Of a stretch of DNA of 64,000 nucleotides, positions 9,660 to 18,383 are shown one piece after another (the stretch's first letter is position 1; the number at the start of each line of letters is the position of its first letter). The notes below the pieces were generated by a model. That model did not search any database and was not told the origin of the DNA. It saw nothing but the letters and a program-made list of their open reading frames with translations. The stretch spans positions 101,816 to 165,815 of the forward strand of contig DCIX01000021.1 of assembly GCA_002317135.1 (NCBI GenBank), in the 5' to 3' direction. This stretch comes from Bacteroidales bacterium UBA1715 (GTDB taxonomy: Bacteria; Bacteroidota; Bacteroidia; Bacteroidales; UBA1715). Made by a program: the position numbers and the translations under genes.

Positions 9660-9718
9660 ACAACAAAAGAAGGTTTTGTTTTATTGTTATGCACGAAACA
9701 ATGAATAGTTATAAACAA

Positions 9719-9749
9719 AAAAAGCGGTTCGTTTGAACCGCTTTTTTAT
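9719..9749. terminator. Terminator, second copy of the duplicated sequence
   Basis: The hairpin and flanking A/T runs are identical to 6919-6949. On the minus strand it follows the FISUMP lipoprotein gene by about 18 bases and would end the symporter-FISUMP transcript. Confidence 0.88.
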
Positions 9750-9767
9750 TGAATAGTAGAGTAGATG

Positions 9768-10604
9768 TTATTTAGATTCTTCTACTTTTTCTATAATTTT
9801 TGTTTCTACTAACTCTTTTAAGGTTGTGTCAACTTCTGTTTTAGTAGCACCAGAAACACCGTCAGTTTCACCTACAGGGCATGTTGGTGCAGGTTTTGCG
9901 TATGTGTTAGACCCATCGTATTTACGAACGCAACGAACGCTCAAACCTTTTGTTCTGCCGATGTGGCTCTTAGTAAGACCAACATATTTAGCTTTTTCGC
10001 TACCAATGTTTCTCATATAAACATACATAGCATTTGCTTCGTTGTGGTCTGTGCTTGTCCACCACAAACCAAGGTTTCCTTCTTCGTAGAAGTTACCGTT
10101 CTTTTCGCGGAAACCAGCTGCTGATGCAGAGAAGTTAGTGCTGTCCCAACCAATTGTAGTAGGAACTTGATCCCAACCTTCAGCGTTTTCTACAGAAGCG
10201 TATGTCGCTGCTAATTGCAACCATTCGTTTTCAGTAGGAACTGTCCAACCTTCTGGACAAAGTTTTTCTGTTTTTATTGCAGCGTAGTTGTAAACCATCT
10301 CTGCGTTTTCTGCATTGTTATATGATGCACAAGCAGCTTCGGTAGTGTTTGCCCATTGTTTGTTGTCAGCAACAACAGCAATGTCAGTTCCGTCGTTTAA
10401 CTTTGTTGTTTTCAAGTTAGAAGCAAACCATTCGTTTTCTCCAATCTTTACTACTGTATATGTATTGCCTTCAACATCGGCAACTGTATTTACAACATCG
10501 TCAGCAGATGCTTGTGGGCAACGTGAATATGTTGCTTCTTGTTTTTCTTCACTACATGCAAAAAAGAATGCAAGGGAAGAAGCTATTAAAATTACTTTTT
10601 TCAT
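9768..10604 (-). CDS. FISUMP-domain lipoprotein
   Basis: 278 residues. A short signal with lipobox FFAC (Cys17) is followed by a Fibrobacter succinogenes major paralogous (FISUMP) domain: GNTYTVVKIGENEWFASNL, LCPEGWTVPTENEWLQLA, FREKNGNFYEEG, LWWTSTDHNEANAMYVYM and a closing KGLSVRCVRKY. The domain is related to C-type-lectin/sulfatase-modifying-like folds and is found in surface proteins; its ligand is unknown. The C-terminal 40 residues (CPVGETDGVSGATKTEV onward) lie outside the domain. Only 13 bases separate it from the stop of the upstream symporter gene, so both are probably one transcript. Confidence 0.85.
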   Translation of the reverse strand: MKKVILIASSLAFFFACSEEKQEATYSRCPQASADDVVNTVADVEGNTYTVVKIGENEWFASNLKTTKLNDGTDIAVVADNKQWANTTEAACASYNNAENAEMVYNYAAIKTEKLCPEGWTVPTENEWLQLAATYASVENAEGWDQVPTTIGWDSTNFSASAAGFREKNGNFYEEGNLGLWWTSTDHNEANAMYVYMRNIGSEKAKYVGLTKSHIGRTKGLSVRCVRKYDGSNTYAKPAPTCPVGETDGVSGATKTEVDTTLKELVETKIIEKVEESK

Positions 10605-10617
10605 AGTTTATCAATTA

Positions 10618-12132
10618 TTATTCAGCAACTTCTGCTTTTTTAGCAGCAGATCTTCTGTGTAATTCTTCTTGAATTTCTTGAACTTTTGCTTTTGACAATG
10701 GGTATTTCAAAATCAATACAATTGTTAAAAACATTGAAACAGTTGGAATGATTGCATACATTTCACGAACTAAGTCCAATTTTTCAACAGAAATGATTGG
10801 GTTTGCTCCATCGATTCCAGCTAAGATAAGTACATAACCAGCGATGATAGATACCAATGCAATTGCTAATTTGATTAAGAAACCAGAAACGGCAGTGAAC
10901 ATACCTTCACGACGGCTTCCGTGTTCATATTCATCGTAGTCGCAAATATCGGCAGTGAAAGCACCAATCAAAGGCCAGCACATTGCCAATCCCATATTGA
11001 TGATTACAGGTGGGAATACAGCCAAGAATGGAGCAGAAGGAGTGAATAGGAACCAGCTTGAAACATAACCGATGATTGCAATAGCAGAACCCATTATTAA
11101 TAATGTACGTTTGTCAAAGAATTTTGCAATACGGTTTACTATCACTACCATAAGGATTTGTGTAGCTGGTTGAAGAATTGCAGTGTAAACACCAATGTGA
11201 CCAGCTAATTCTTTGTGAGTAACAAATGATTCTTCGAATGAGAATGTAAATGGATGTCTCCAAGTCCAGTTGAATATGTTGTGCATACCATCTGAACATA
11301 CGTGGTACATTGAAATGTAACCAAGCAATGGTAACATGAAGAACAATGCTACATATACGAAGAATAAAGCACCCATTAACAAAAGGAATGGTTTCGATTT
11401 GAATGTAACAACCAACGAAGGCCAGAATGGGTCTTTCTTTTGTGATTGTGTACGTTCCATATTCTTTTCTCTACAGAAAATTGCAGGAATCACACCGAAG
11501 ATGATGATAAGAACACCAACGATGATACCTAAATTTCTTGCACCGTCAACTTCGTCGCCAGCACCTTTCAAGATGTCTGTTTGGCAAAGTAGGTAAGCAG
11601 AACCAATAAGAATACCGATTACATACGAGAATACAGATTTATATGTCTGCAACTTCGTTCGTTCGGTATAGTCTTCTTCCAATTCAAGACCGAGCGCTCC
11701 GTATGGCATTTGCCAAATTGCCATTACAATGTAAAATAATGATACGATTGCAATGAAATAAATTGTTTGGAAAGAACCTTGTGTACGAGGAGTGAACCAA
11801 ATCGCAATAAAGGTTAATGCCAAAATAAATGCACCCACAAAAATCCAAGGACGACGGCGTCCCCATTTTGAACGGGTATTGTCACTTAAATTTCCGAAGA
11901 ATGTGTCGGAAAAACCTTCAATAAATTTTGACGCACTGGTAGCAATACTAATTACAAGTGGGCTGACACCCATACCAATTTGGAAAATGTTAAAACTTAA
12001 TGAAGGGAATACGTTCATCGCAAGATTTTCTGCAAATCCTCCGCTGGCCCAAGCTAATTTTTCGCCTCCAGAAGACATCGATTTAGATTCTTTCTCTGAA
12101 GTACTTGGGACTTGATTTTCAGTATTATTCAT
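10618..12132 (-). CDS. Glycoside-pentoside-hexuronide:cation symporter family MFS transporter
   Basis: 504 residues with about 12 hydrophobic membrane segments. The N-terminal AWASGGFAENLAMN and the cytosolic loop FGNLSDNTRSKWGRRRPWI are typical of the GPH/MelB branch, which takes up sugars, glycosides or uronates with H+ or Na+. The substrate is not predictable. It is the first gene of a two-gene unit with the FISUMP lipoprotein. No sugar-catabolic enzyme lies next to it, which leaves its physiological role open. Confidence 0.85.
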   Translation of the reverse strand: MNNTENQVPSTSEKESKSMSSGGEKLAWASGGFAENLAMNVFPSLSFNIFQIGMGVSPLVISIATSASKFIEGFSDTFFGNLSDNTRSKWGRRRPWIFVGAFILALTFIAIWFTPRTQGSFQTIYFIAIVSLFYIVMAIWQMPYGALGLELEEDYTERTKLQTYKSVFSYVIGILIGSAYLLCQTDILKGAGDEVDGARNLGIIVGVLIIIFGVIPAIFCREKNMERTQSQKKDPFWPSLVVTFKSKPFLLLMGALFFVYVALFFMLPLLGYISMYHVCSDGMHNIFNWTWRHPFTFSFEESFVTHKELAGHIGVYTAILQPATQILMVVIVNRIAKFFDKRTLLIMGSAIAIIGYVSSWFLFTPSAPFLAVFPPVIINMGLAMCWPLIGAFTADICDYDEYEHGSRREGMFTAVSGFLIKLAIALVSIIAGYVLILAGIDGANPIISVEKLDLVREMYAIIPTVSMFLTIVLILKYPLSKAKVQEIQEELHRRSAAKKAEVAE

Positions 12133-12165
12133 AAATGAGAAATAAATTTATTTTTTTTATTACTG

Positions 12166-12173
12166 CAAATGTA
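12166..12173 (-). promoter_or_regulatory. -7 box of the symporter-FISUMP operon
   Basis: TACATTTG on the minus strand, 33 bases before the symporter ATG at 12132. No clear -33 element. Confidence 0.5.
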
Positions 12174-12228
12174 AGATATTTTCTCCTAAAAATAATGTAT
12201 TGTTAGGTTTTTGGTTACGATTGTTAAT

Positions 12229-12251
12229 AAAAAAGCAGGCCGGAGCCTGCT
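12229..12251 (-). terminator. Intrinsic terminator of the RNase R-cysE operon
   Basis: GCAGGC pairs with GCCTGC around a 4-base loop; on the minus strand it is followed by TTTTTTATT. It lies directly after the cysE stop. Confidence 0.85.
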
Positions 12252-12254
12252 TCT

Positions 12255-13136
12255 TTAATTCTTTTGTTGTGAATATAACACTTTTGAATTTGGTTCTACA
12301 TCGTGTGTAACCCAAACGTTTGCTCCAATAATTGAGTCTTTCCCTATGGTGATTCGTCCAAGTAAAGTAGCATTTGAGTAAATTACCACATTGTCTTCAA
12401 CAATAGGATGACGTGGTATTCCTTTGATTGGATTACCATTTTCATCTAATGGAAAGTTTTTGGCTCCTAATGTTACCCCTTGATATAATTGTACATGATT
12501 TCCAATTATACAAGTTGCTCCAATAACAACACCGGTTCCGTGGTCTATTGTAAAATATTCTCCAATTTGAGCAGCAGGGTGTATGTCTATTCCTGTTGCA
12601 GAATGTGCCATTTCTGTTATGATTCTTGGAATCAAAGGAACGTCAAGCAATAATAATTCATGTGCTGTTCTATAATGAAGCAATGTTTTTATTACTGGAT
12701 AACAGAAAATTATCTCTCCATACGATTTAGCAGCTGGGTCACCATTGTAGGCGGCCTGAATGTCGAGAGATAGCATGTGTCGTATGTATGGAAGGCGTTG
12801 AATAAATGCGACGGATGTTTTTTCTGCTTTTTTAAGTAATTCTTCGCTATTTGCTTGTCCGCCATCAAACACGAATCCACGGTGAATTTGCTGAGTAAGC
12901 ATAGAGAATAGTTTGTCTACATTTACTCCAGTATAGTATTCTATCGTTTCTGTACTAACTACATCTTTTCCGAAGTATCCAGGGAAGATAATTTCTTGTA
13001 TGGTTTCAACAATTTTTGCCAATGCATTTACCGATGGCATTGGTACTGTTCCATTGGATTTGTGGAATACTAGATTATACGAATCTGGAGAAGAGAGTTC
13101 GCCGATTGTTTGAAGTATTTGCTTTTTTGTCTCCAT
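12255..13136 (-). CDS. cysE: Serine O-acetyltransferase
   Basis: 293 residues. An N-terminal helical domain (1-165) is followed by a left-handed beta-helix with hexapeptide repeats. Active-site stretches are IDIHPAAQIG, IDHGTGVVIGATCIIG, YQGVTLGA and IPRHPIVEDNVVI. It makes O-acetylserine from serine and acetyl-CoA, the step before cysteine synthase, in the cytoplasm. The length and helical domain fit the longer plant/anaerobe-like form. Its ATG overlaps the stop of the RNase R gene by one base. Confidence 0.92.
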   Translation of the reverse strand: METKKQILQTIGELSSPDSYNLVFHKSNGTVPMPSVNALAKIVETIQEIIFPGYFGKDVVSTETIEYYTGVNVDKLFSMLTQQIHRGFVFDGGQANSEELLKKAEKTSVAFIQRLPYIRHMLSLDIQAAYNGDPAAKSYGEIIFCYPVIKTLLHYRTAHELLLLDVPLIPRIITEMAHSATGIDIHPAAQIGEYFTIDHGTGVVIGATCIIGNHVQLYQGVTLGAKNFPLDENGNPIKGIPRHPIVEDNVVIYSNATLLGRITIGKDSIIGANVWVTHDVEPNSKVLYSQQKN

Positions 13137-15295
13137 TATTCTTTTGTTTCTGTTTCTTGATCGTCTTCTGTAATTAATACAAAGTCTAATTGTCGTTTCA
13201 CTAAATCAGCACGGGCAATTTTAACAGTTACTTTGTCGCCCAAAGTGTATTCTTTGTTTGTGTAACGGCCTCGCAAACAGTAGTTTCTTTCGTCAAATGT
13301 GTACATGTCATCGGCAAGGTCGCGAATAGAAACCATTCCTTCGCAAAGGTTGCCGTCTAACTCTACATAAAATCCCCATTCTGTAATACTTGAAACAGTT
13401 CCTTCAAATACTTCACCGACATGATCTTTCATCCATTCAACTTGTTTGTATTTGATAGATGCACGTTCTGCATTTGCCGCCAATTGCTCGCGTGAAGAAG
13501 CATGTTTACAGTATTCTTCGTATTCTTCTTCGGAAACACTTCCTTTTTTGTTCAAATAACGGTCAAGTAGGCGATGAACCATCATATCTGGATAACGGCG
13601 AATAGGAGATGTGAAGTGACAATAATAATCGAAAGCAAGTCCGTAGTGGCCAATGTTTTCGGTAGTGTAAATTGCTTTTGCCATTGAACGTACAGCCAAG
13701 CCTGCAAAGATTTCACATTTAGCAGAGCCTTTTATGTCTGTCAACAATTGGTTGATTGATTTTGATGTTTTTGCGCCGCCTGATAATGAAATCTTGTATC
13801 CAAATTTCTTAATGAAATTAGAGAAATCTTTCAACTTCATGTCGTCAGGATTGTCGTGTACACGATATACAAATGTTGGAGCAGAACTTTGCTTACCAAC
13901 AAATTCGGCAACTTTTTTGTTTGCCAAAAGCATAAATTCCTCAATCAATTTGTTTGCATCTTTGGATTCCTTGAAATATACGCCGGTAGGGTGTCCGTTT
14001 TTGTCCAAATGGAATTTTACTTCTCTACGGTCAAACGAAATGGCACCTTTTTCGTAACGGTCTGCTCGCATTTTCTTTGCAAGGGCATCCATTGTTGTGA
14101 TTTCTTTTACAAGATCGCCTTCGCCTGTTTCTATAACTTGTTGTGCTTCTTCGTATGCAAATCGTCTGTTGGAACGGATGACTGTGCGTCCAAACCATTG
14201 TTTTAGCACTTTTGCATCTTTGTCCATTGTGAAAACAGCTGAGAATGTCAATTTGTCTTCATCTGGACGAAGAGAACATACATTATTAGAAAGTTTCTCT
14301 GGAAGCATAGGAACAACACGGTCAACTAAATAAACTGAAGTTCCACGTTTTTGAGCCTCTGCTTCAAGTTTTGTGTTAGGTCTTACATAATATGTAACAT
14401 CGGCGATGTGCACACCAATTTGGTATGTGTTGTCATCTAAAAATTCTATAGACAATGCATCGTCAAAATCCTTCGCGTCGGCTGGGTCTATAGTGAATGT
14501 TGTTACATCGCGCATGTCTCGACGACTTCTGATTTCAGAATCAGGAATGATGTCGGGTAGGGAATTGGCTTCGTCTTCCAATTCTTTTGTGAAATGGTAT
14601 GGCAAGTCAAATTCTTCAAGTATGGCGTGCATTTCTGTCTCGTTGTCGCCAACATCGCCTAAAACTTTTACGATTTTCCCGATTGGATTTTTTGCTTTTT
14701 TAGGCCAATCGGTAATGGAAACAACTACTTTTTGACCATTCTTGGCATCCATTGCGTCTTCGTTCGATACAAATATATCGTATGGAATATAACGTTTGTC
14801 AACTATTACAAATGCATATTTTGAATTACGTTCTACTATGCCGACAAAGTCTCGTTTGCCAAACTCTAAAATTTCAACAACTTCTCCTTCTAAACGGGAG
14901 CGGCGTCCGTGGTTTGCAAATAGCGAAACTTTTACTAAATCGTTATTCAAGGCATGGTTTAAGTTAGGCGATGCAATGAACACATCTTCTTTAAGTTGGT
15001 CGCTTACAACGTATGCGGTTCCGTATGGGGTTAAGTCAACGCGGCCGATGATACTTCCCAAACTTGATTTCATTCTATACTTACCATTTTGGCATTCTTC
15101 AATTTCGCCTTTGGAACACAAAAATGCAAGTTTCTTATCTACTAATTCTATGCCTTTTTTGTTGTTTATACCGAGCTTTACGGCTATTTGTTTTGAGTTG
15201 ATAGGTTTCTTTGGTGATTTGCGAAGAATACCTAAAATTTCGTATGAAATTTCAGTGTCAACTGCTTTTGTGAATCGTTCGTTTTTTTTCGCCAT
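13136..15295 (-). CDS. rnr: Ribonuclease R
   Basis: 719 residues starting at MAKKNERF (ATG 15293-15295), chosen over an upstream frame extension that lacks family resemblance. The order is an N-terminal winged-helix/OB region, two cold-shock domains (about 75-210), the RNB catalytic core with TIDPADAKDFDDALS (the Asp cluster that binds Mg2+) and HFTSPIRRYPDMMVHR, then a C-terminal S1 domain (about 635-710). This 3'-5' exonuclease degrades structured RNA and, in other bacteria, works with tmRNA-SmpB in decay of non-stop mRNA; both partners lie elsewhere in this window. Confidence 0.93.
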   Translation of the reverse strand: MAKKNERFTKAVDTEISYEILGILRKSPKKPINSKQIAVKLGINNKKGIELVDKKLAFLCSKGEIEECQNGKYRMKSSLGSIIGRVDLTPYGTAYVVSDQLKEDVFIASPNLNHALNNDLVKVSLFANHGRRSRLEGEVVEILEFGKRDFVGIVERNSKYAFVIVDKRYIPYDIFVSNEDAMDAKNGQKVVVSITDWPKKAKNPIGKIVKVLGDVGDNETEMHAILEEFDLPYHFTKELEDEANSLPDIIPDSEIRSRRDMRDVTTFTIDPADAKDFDDALSIEFLDDNTYQIGVHIADVTYYVRPNTKLEAEAQKRGTSVYLVDRVVPMLPEKLSNNVCSLRPDEDKLTFSAVFTMDKDAKVLKQWFGRTVIRSNRRFAYEEAQQVIETGEGDLVKEITTMDALAKKMRADRYEKGAISFDRREVKFHLDKNGHPTGVYFKESKDANKLIEEFMLLANKKVAEFVGKQSSAPTFVYRVHDNPDDMKLKDFSNFIKKFGYKISLSGGAKTSKSINQLLTDIKGSAKCEIFAGLAVRSMAKAIYTTENIGHYGLAFDYYCHFTSPIRRYPDMMVHRLLDRYLNKKGSVSEEEYEEYCKHASSREQLAANAERASIKYKQVEWMKDHVGEVFEGTVSSITEWGFYVELDGNLCEGMVSIRDLADDMYTFDERNYCLRGRYTNKEYTLGDKVTVKIARADLVKRQLDFVLITEDDQETETKE

Positions 15296-15404
15296 AATTC
15301 TAAAGTATTTTTGTTTGTACAATTATACGAAATTTATGGCATTTGTCATGTTAAAACGGTGTTAATTTTTCGTTGCATTTGTGTTTGCATCGTAGTTATT
15401 CATG

Positions 15405-16499
15405 CTATTCTAACAAATCGTAATGCTGGTTTCGTAATTTTGGTATAAATCCGGCTTCTCGTATGGCTTCAGGAAGCTCGTTCTTTTTTACAGAATATGT
15501 TGCGCCAGCTTGCGAAACGACGTTTTCTTCTATCATGATTGAACCTAAATCGTCGGCTCCACCGTATAAGCAGATTTGTGCGGTTGGAAGTCCTACAGTT
15601 AGCCATGATGCTTGTATATGAGGAATGTTAGGCAGCATAATTCTGCTGATAGCTATCATTCTAATGTATTCGTTCTTATTAATGTTGAATACTTGTCCGC
15701 TTATCTTTTCTAATTCTGTTCCTTTACTACAAAATGGCCATGGAATAAATGCTGTGAAACCGTCGGAATCGGCAGGCTTTTCGGATTGAACTTGTCGAAT
15801 TCTTACGAGATGTTCCATACGTTCTTCTATGGTTTCAATATGCCCGTACATCATTGTTGCCGATGTCGTTAGTTTCATTTTGTGGGCTTCTTTCATTATG
15901 TCTAACCATGTTTGGCTGTCGCATTTACCTGGAGAAAGGTATTTACGAACTCTATCGCTGAGAATTTCTGCTCCGGCTCCGGGTAGGCTGTCCAAACCTG
16001 CGGTATGTAATTGCTCTAGTACCTCGCGAGGTGATAGATGTTCTTTTTTTGCAATGTATGCAATTTCTGGTGGGCCTAAAGCATGCAATTTAATGTTTGG
16101 ATGGCGTTGTTTTAACTCGGAAAAAAGTTGTTTGTAGAAGTCTAACCCTAATTTCGGGTGCATTCCGCCTTGTATAAGCAATTGGTCGCCGCCGAAGAGT
16201 TCTAATTCTTCTATTTTTTTATCGTATTCGCTTTGTGTTGTGATGTATATTCCGTCTTGATTTATCTTCTTATGGAAGTTGCAGAACTTGCATCCGGAAA
16301 TGCATGCGTTGGTAATGTTTACATTACGGTCTATAATCCATGAAACCACGTTTGTCGGACGGAAATGTTTTCGAATGCTGTCTGCTACAAATTGTAGTTC
16401 TGGCAAACTTGCATTTCTAAAAAGATATGCTCCTTCCTCGATTGTCAATTCTTGTAAATCGAGTGCCTTGTCTAAAAGATAGTGAATGTTTAAACTCAT
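15405..16499 (-). CDS. mqnC: Cyclic dehypoxanthinyl futalosine synthase (radical SAM)
   Basis: 364 residues. The radical-SAM cluster motif is Cys66, Cys70, Cys73 (CISGCKFC), followed by GGDQLLIQGGMHP and the SLPGAGAEILSDRVR, MYGHIET and FIPWPF blocks of the MqnC/MqnE/CofH group. The PTNVVSWIIDRNVNITN lead-in and lack of an extra domain favour MqnC, which cyclises dehypoxanthine futalosine in the futalosine route to menaquinone. No other mqn gene is adjacent, but a UbiD-type decarboxylase of the kind used late in this route is at 61042-62865. Confidence 0.85.
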   Translation of the reverse strand: MSLNIHYLLDKALDLQELTIEEGAYLFRNASLPELQFVADSIRKHFRPTNVVSWIIDRNVNITNACISGCKFCNFHKKINQDGIYITTQSEYDKKIEELELFGGDQLLIQGGMHPKLGLDFYKQLFSELKQRHPNIKLHALGPPEIAYIAKKEHLSPREVLEQLHTAGLDSLPGAGAEILSDRVRKYLSPGKCDSQTWLDIMKEAHKMKLTTSATMMYGHIETIEERMEHLVRIRQVQSEKPADSDGFTAFIPWPFCSKGTELEKISGQVFNINKNEYIRMIAISRIMLPNIPHIQASWLTVGLPTAQICLYGGADDLGSIMIEENVVSQAGATYSVKKNELPEAIREAGFIPKLRNQHYDLLE

Positions 16500-16515
16500 T
16501 TCATTCTGTTTAAAA

Positions 16516-16523
16516 CAAAAGTA
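16516..16523 (-). promoter_or_regulatory. -7 box of mqnC
   Basis: TACTTTTG on the minus strand, 16 bases before the mqnC ATG. Confidence 0.5.
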
Positions 16524-16554
16524 TTGAATTTCTAATAAATGACAATGATTTTGT

Positions 16555-16562
16555 TATTTTTG
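16555..16562 (+). promoter_or_regulatory. -7 box of the ABC exporter gene
   Basis: TATTTTTG 23 bases before the ATG at 16586; divergent from the mqnC box about 35 bases away. Confidence 0.5.
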
Positions 16563-16585
16563 AAAACGTTCAGATGTGAAATGTG

Positions 16586-18379
16586 ATGACGCTTAAACAA
16601 TTGTTTGCAAACGTATTACCATTTGTGAAACCATATAAATGGTTGGTGCTTTTGACGTTAACCATGACGTTTGTAGGTTCGTTAGCTGCACAGGTTAATG
16701 CTGTCGTGCTTGATAAAACTGTTGATAAAGTAAATGAATTGCTTCATCTTGAGTCATTTGAGTGGTCTGAAGCGGTTAGGGTTTTAATTATAATTTCGAT
16801 AATTTTATTAGGAAAGGAATTACTTGTTCTTCTTATAAATTTTGTTCAAAAATATTATGGTGAACGAATTAAAGTGCTTATTTCTCAAGATTTAGCTGCA
16901 GCTGTTATAGATAAAGTACTGTCTTTTAAGGTCGCTTTTTTTACCTGCGACGAAAATAAGCCTGGTAAAGTTCAGACACGTATAGATAGAGGTGTGGATT
17001 TTATTACAATGACGGTACGGAATTTCTTTATCGACATTTTGCCGTTGGGAACAAGTGCTGTTTTTGCTCTTGTGCTGATGTTTGTTGCAAATTTTTATGT
17101 CGGTCTGACGGCCTTGTTGATAGTTCCTATTTATTTTTATATCACATATTTACAAGCAGGGAAACTGAAGAATTGGCGTACGAATATGCGTAATTATCGT
17201 GAGGCAAAGAGTAACGGAATTATGAATATTTTGCAGAATATTCAGGTGATAAAATCCTTTAATCGTGAGGAAATAGAGTATAAAAAACAAACGGAAATTA
17301 TAAAGGAACTTACCGATAATCAGTTAAATACAAGAAAATATAGTTTTTTGTATGATGGCTTGAAAACATTTGTGGAACAAATTGGTACTGTTCTTATAAT
17401 TATTTTGACTTCGTATCTTGTTCTTATCGATTATCCTGGCATGACCATAGGAAAGATTATGTATCACGTTATGCTTTTTGCGAACGTTACGGCGCCGATT
17501 CGACAATTGCATCGTATCTACGATGATGTGAATGAAGCACTTATCTATGCCGAGGGATATTTCGATATTTTGCATTCAAACGATAGTAGTGAACAGACTG
17601 GTGATTATTGTCCGGAAAAAGTTCTTGGAGAGATAGAGATTGAACATGTTGACTTTACATATCCAAATGGTTGCAAAGCACTTACGGATATAAATATGAA
17701 AATTCCTCATGGCAAAATCACTGCGTTTGTCGGACTTTCGGGGGCGGGTAAAAGTACGGTTGTGAATTTGTTGGATAAATTCTATGAACCGGATTGTGGT
17801 GTTATTAAAGTTGACGGTGTTGATATCCGGAAATGGAATACGCAGTATTTGCGTGAAAATATCGGTTTAGTGCTTCAGAAAAATCATATTTTCGATGGTT
17901 CCATAGAGGAAAATATTCGGTATGGTCGTCCCGATGCAACATTTGACGAAGTTTGTCTTGCGGCAAAAAAGGCATATATTTATGATGTAGTGGAGAAGTT
18001 GCCGCAAGGATTTAATACTAATGCGAGCGAATTGTCTGGCGGACAACAACAACGTATTGCCATAGCGAGAATGTTCCTGAAAAATCCGCCGATAATATTC
18101 CTTGACGAACCAACTGCAAGTTTGGACGCAATTGCAACGGAACAAATTAAAAATGCGATAGATGCGATAAAACAAAATCGTACGGTTGTTATAATATCTC
18201 ATTCTATTTCGCAAATTATTGATTCAGAAATGATTTATGCCTTACGTGACGGTCGTGTGGAACAAGCAGGTTCTCCAGATGAAATCTATCGACAAGGAGG
18301 AATTTATAAGGAAATATTTGATGCTTCGGCACGAAGTCTTAATATTGAAAAAATAATGAAAACAACTGAAAAAAATTAA
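16586..18379 (+). CDS. ABC exporter, fused permease and ATPase (ABCB-like)
   Basis: 597 residues from the ATG at 16586; a GTG directly before it would add one residue. Residues 1-310 hold about six membrane segments of an ABC type-I exporter domain. The nucleotide-binding domain has Walker A GLSGAGKST, the Q-loop in GLVLQKNHIF, signature LSGGQQQR, Walker B IIFLDEPT and switch His in ISHSI. The half transporter would form a homodimer and export lipids, peptides or drugs; the substrate is unknown. The aminopeptidase gene follows by five bases. Confidence 0.88.
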   Translation: MTLKQLFANVLPFVKPYKWLVLLTLTMTFVGSLAAQVNAVVLDKTVDKVNELLHLESFEWSEAVRVLIIISIILLGKELLVLLINFVQKYYGERIKVLISQDLAAAVIDKVLSFKVAFFTCDENKPGKVQTRIDRGVDFITMTVRNFFIDILPLGTSAVFALVLMFVANFYVGLTALLIVPIYFYITYLQAGKLKNWRTNMRNYREAKSNGIMNILQNIQVIKSFNREEIEYKKQTEIIKELTDNQLNTRKYSFLYDGLKTFVEQIGTVLIIILTSYLVLIDYPGMTIGKIMYHVMLFANVTAPIRQLHRIYDDVNEALIYAEGYFDILHSNDSSEQTGDYCPEKVLGEIEIEHVDFTYPNGCKALTDINMKIPHGKITAFVGLSGAGKSTVVNLLDKFYEPDCGVIKVDGVDIRKWNTQYLRENIGLVLQKNHIFDGSIEENIRYGRPDATFDEVCLAAKKAYIYDVVEKLPQGFNTNASELSGGQQQRIAIARMFLKNPPIIFLDEPTASLDAIATEQIKNAIDAIKQNRTVVIISHSISQIIDSEMIYALRDGRVEQAGSPDEIYRQGGIYKEIFDASARSLNIEKIMKTTEKN

Positions 18380-18383
18380 ATGT

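Noticed and set aside
14752..15365. Overlapping plus-strand frames of 71 and 189 residues inside the RNase R gene
   Set aside because: Antisense shadows of a conserved coding frame with all RNB motifs.
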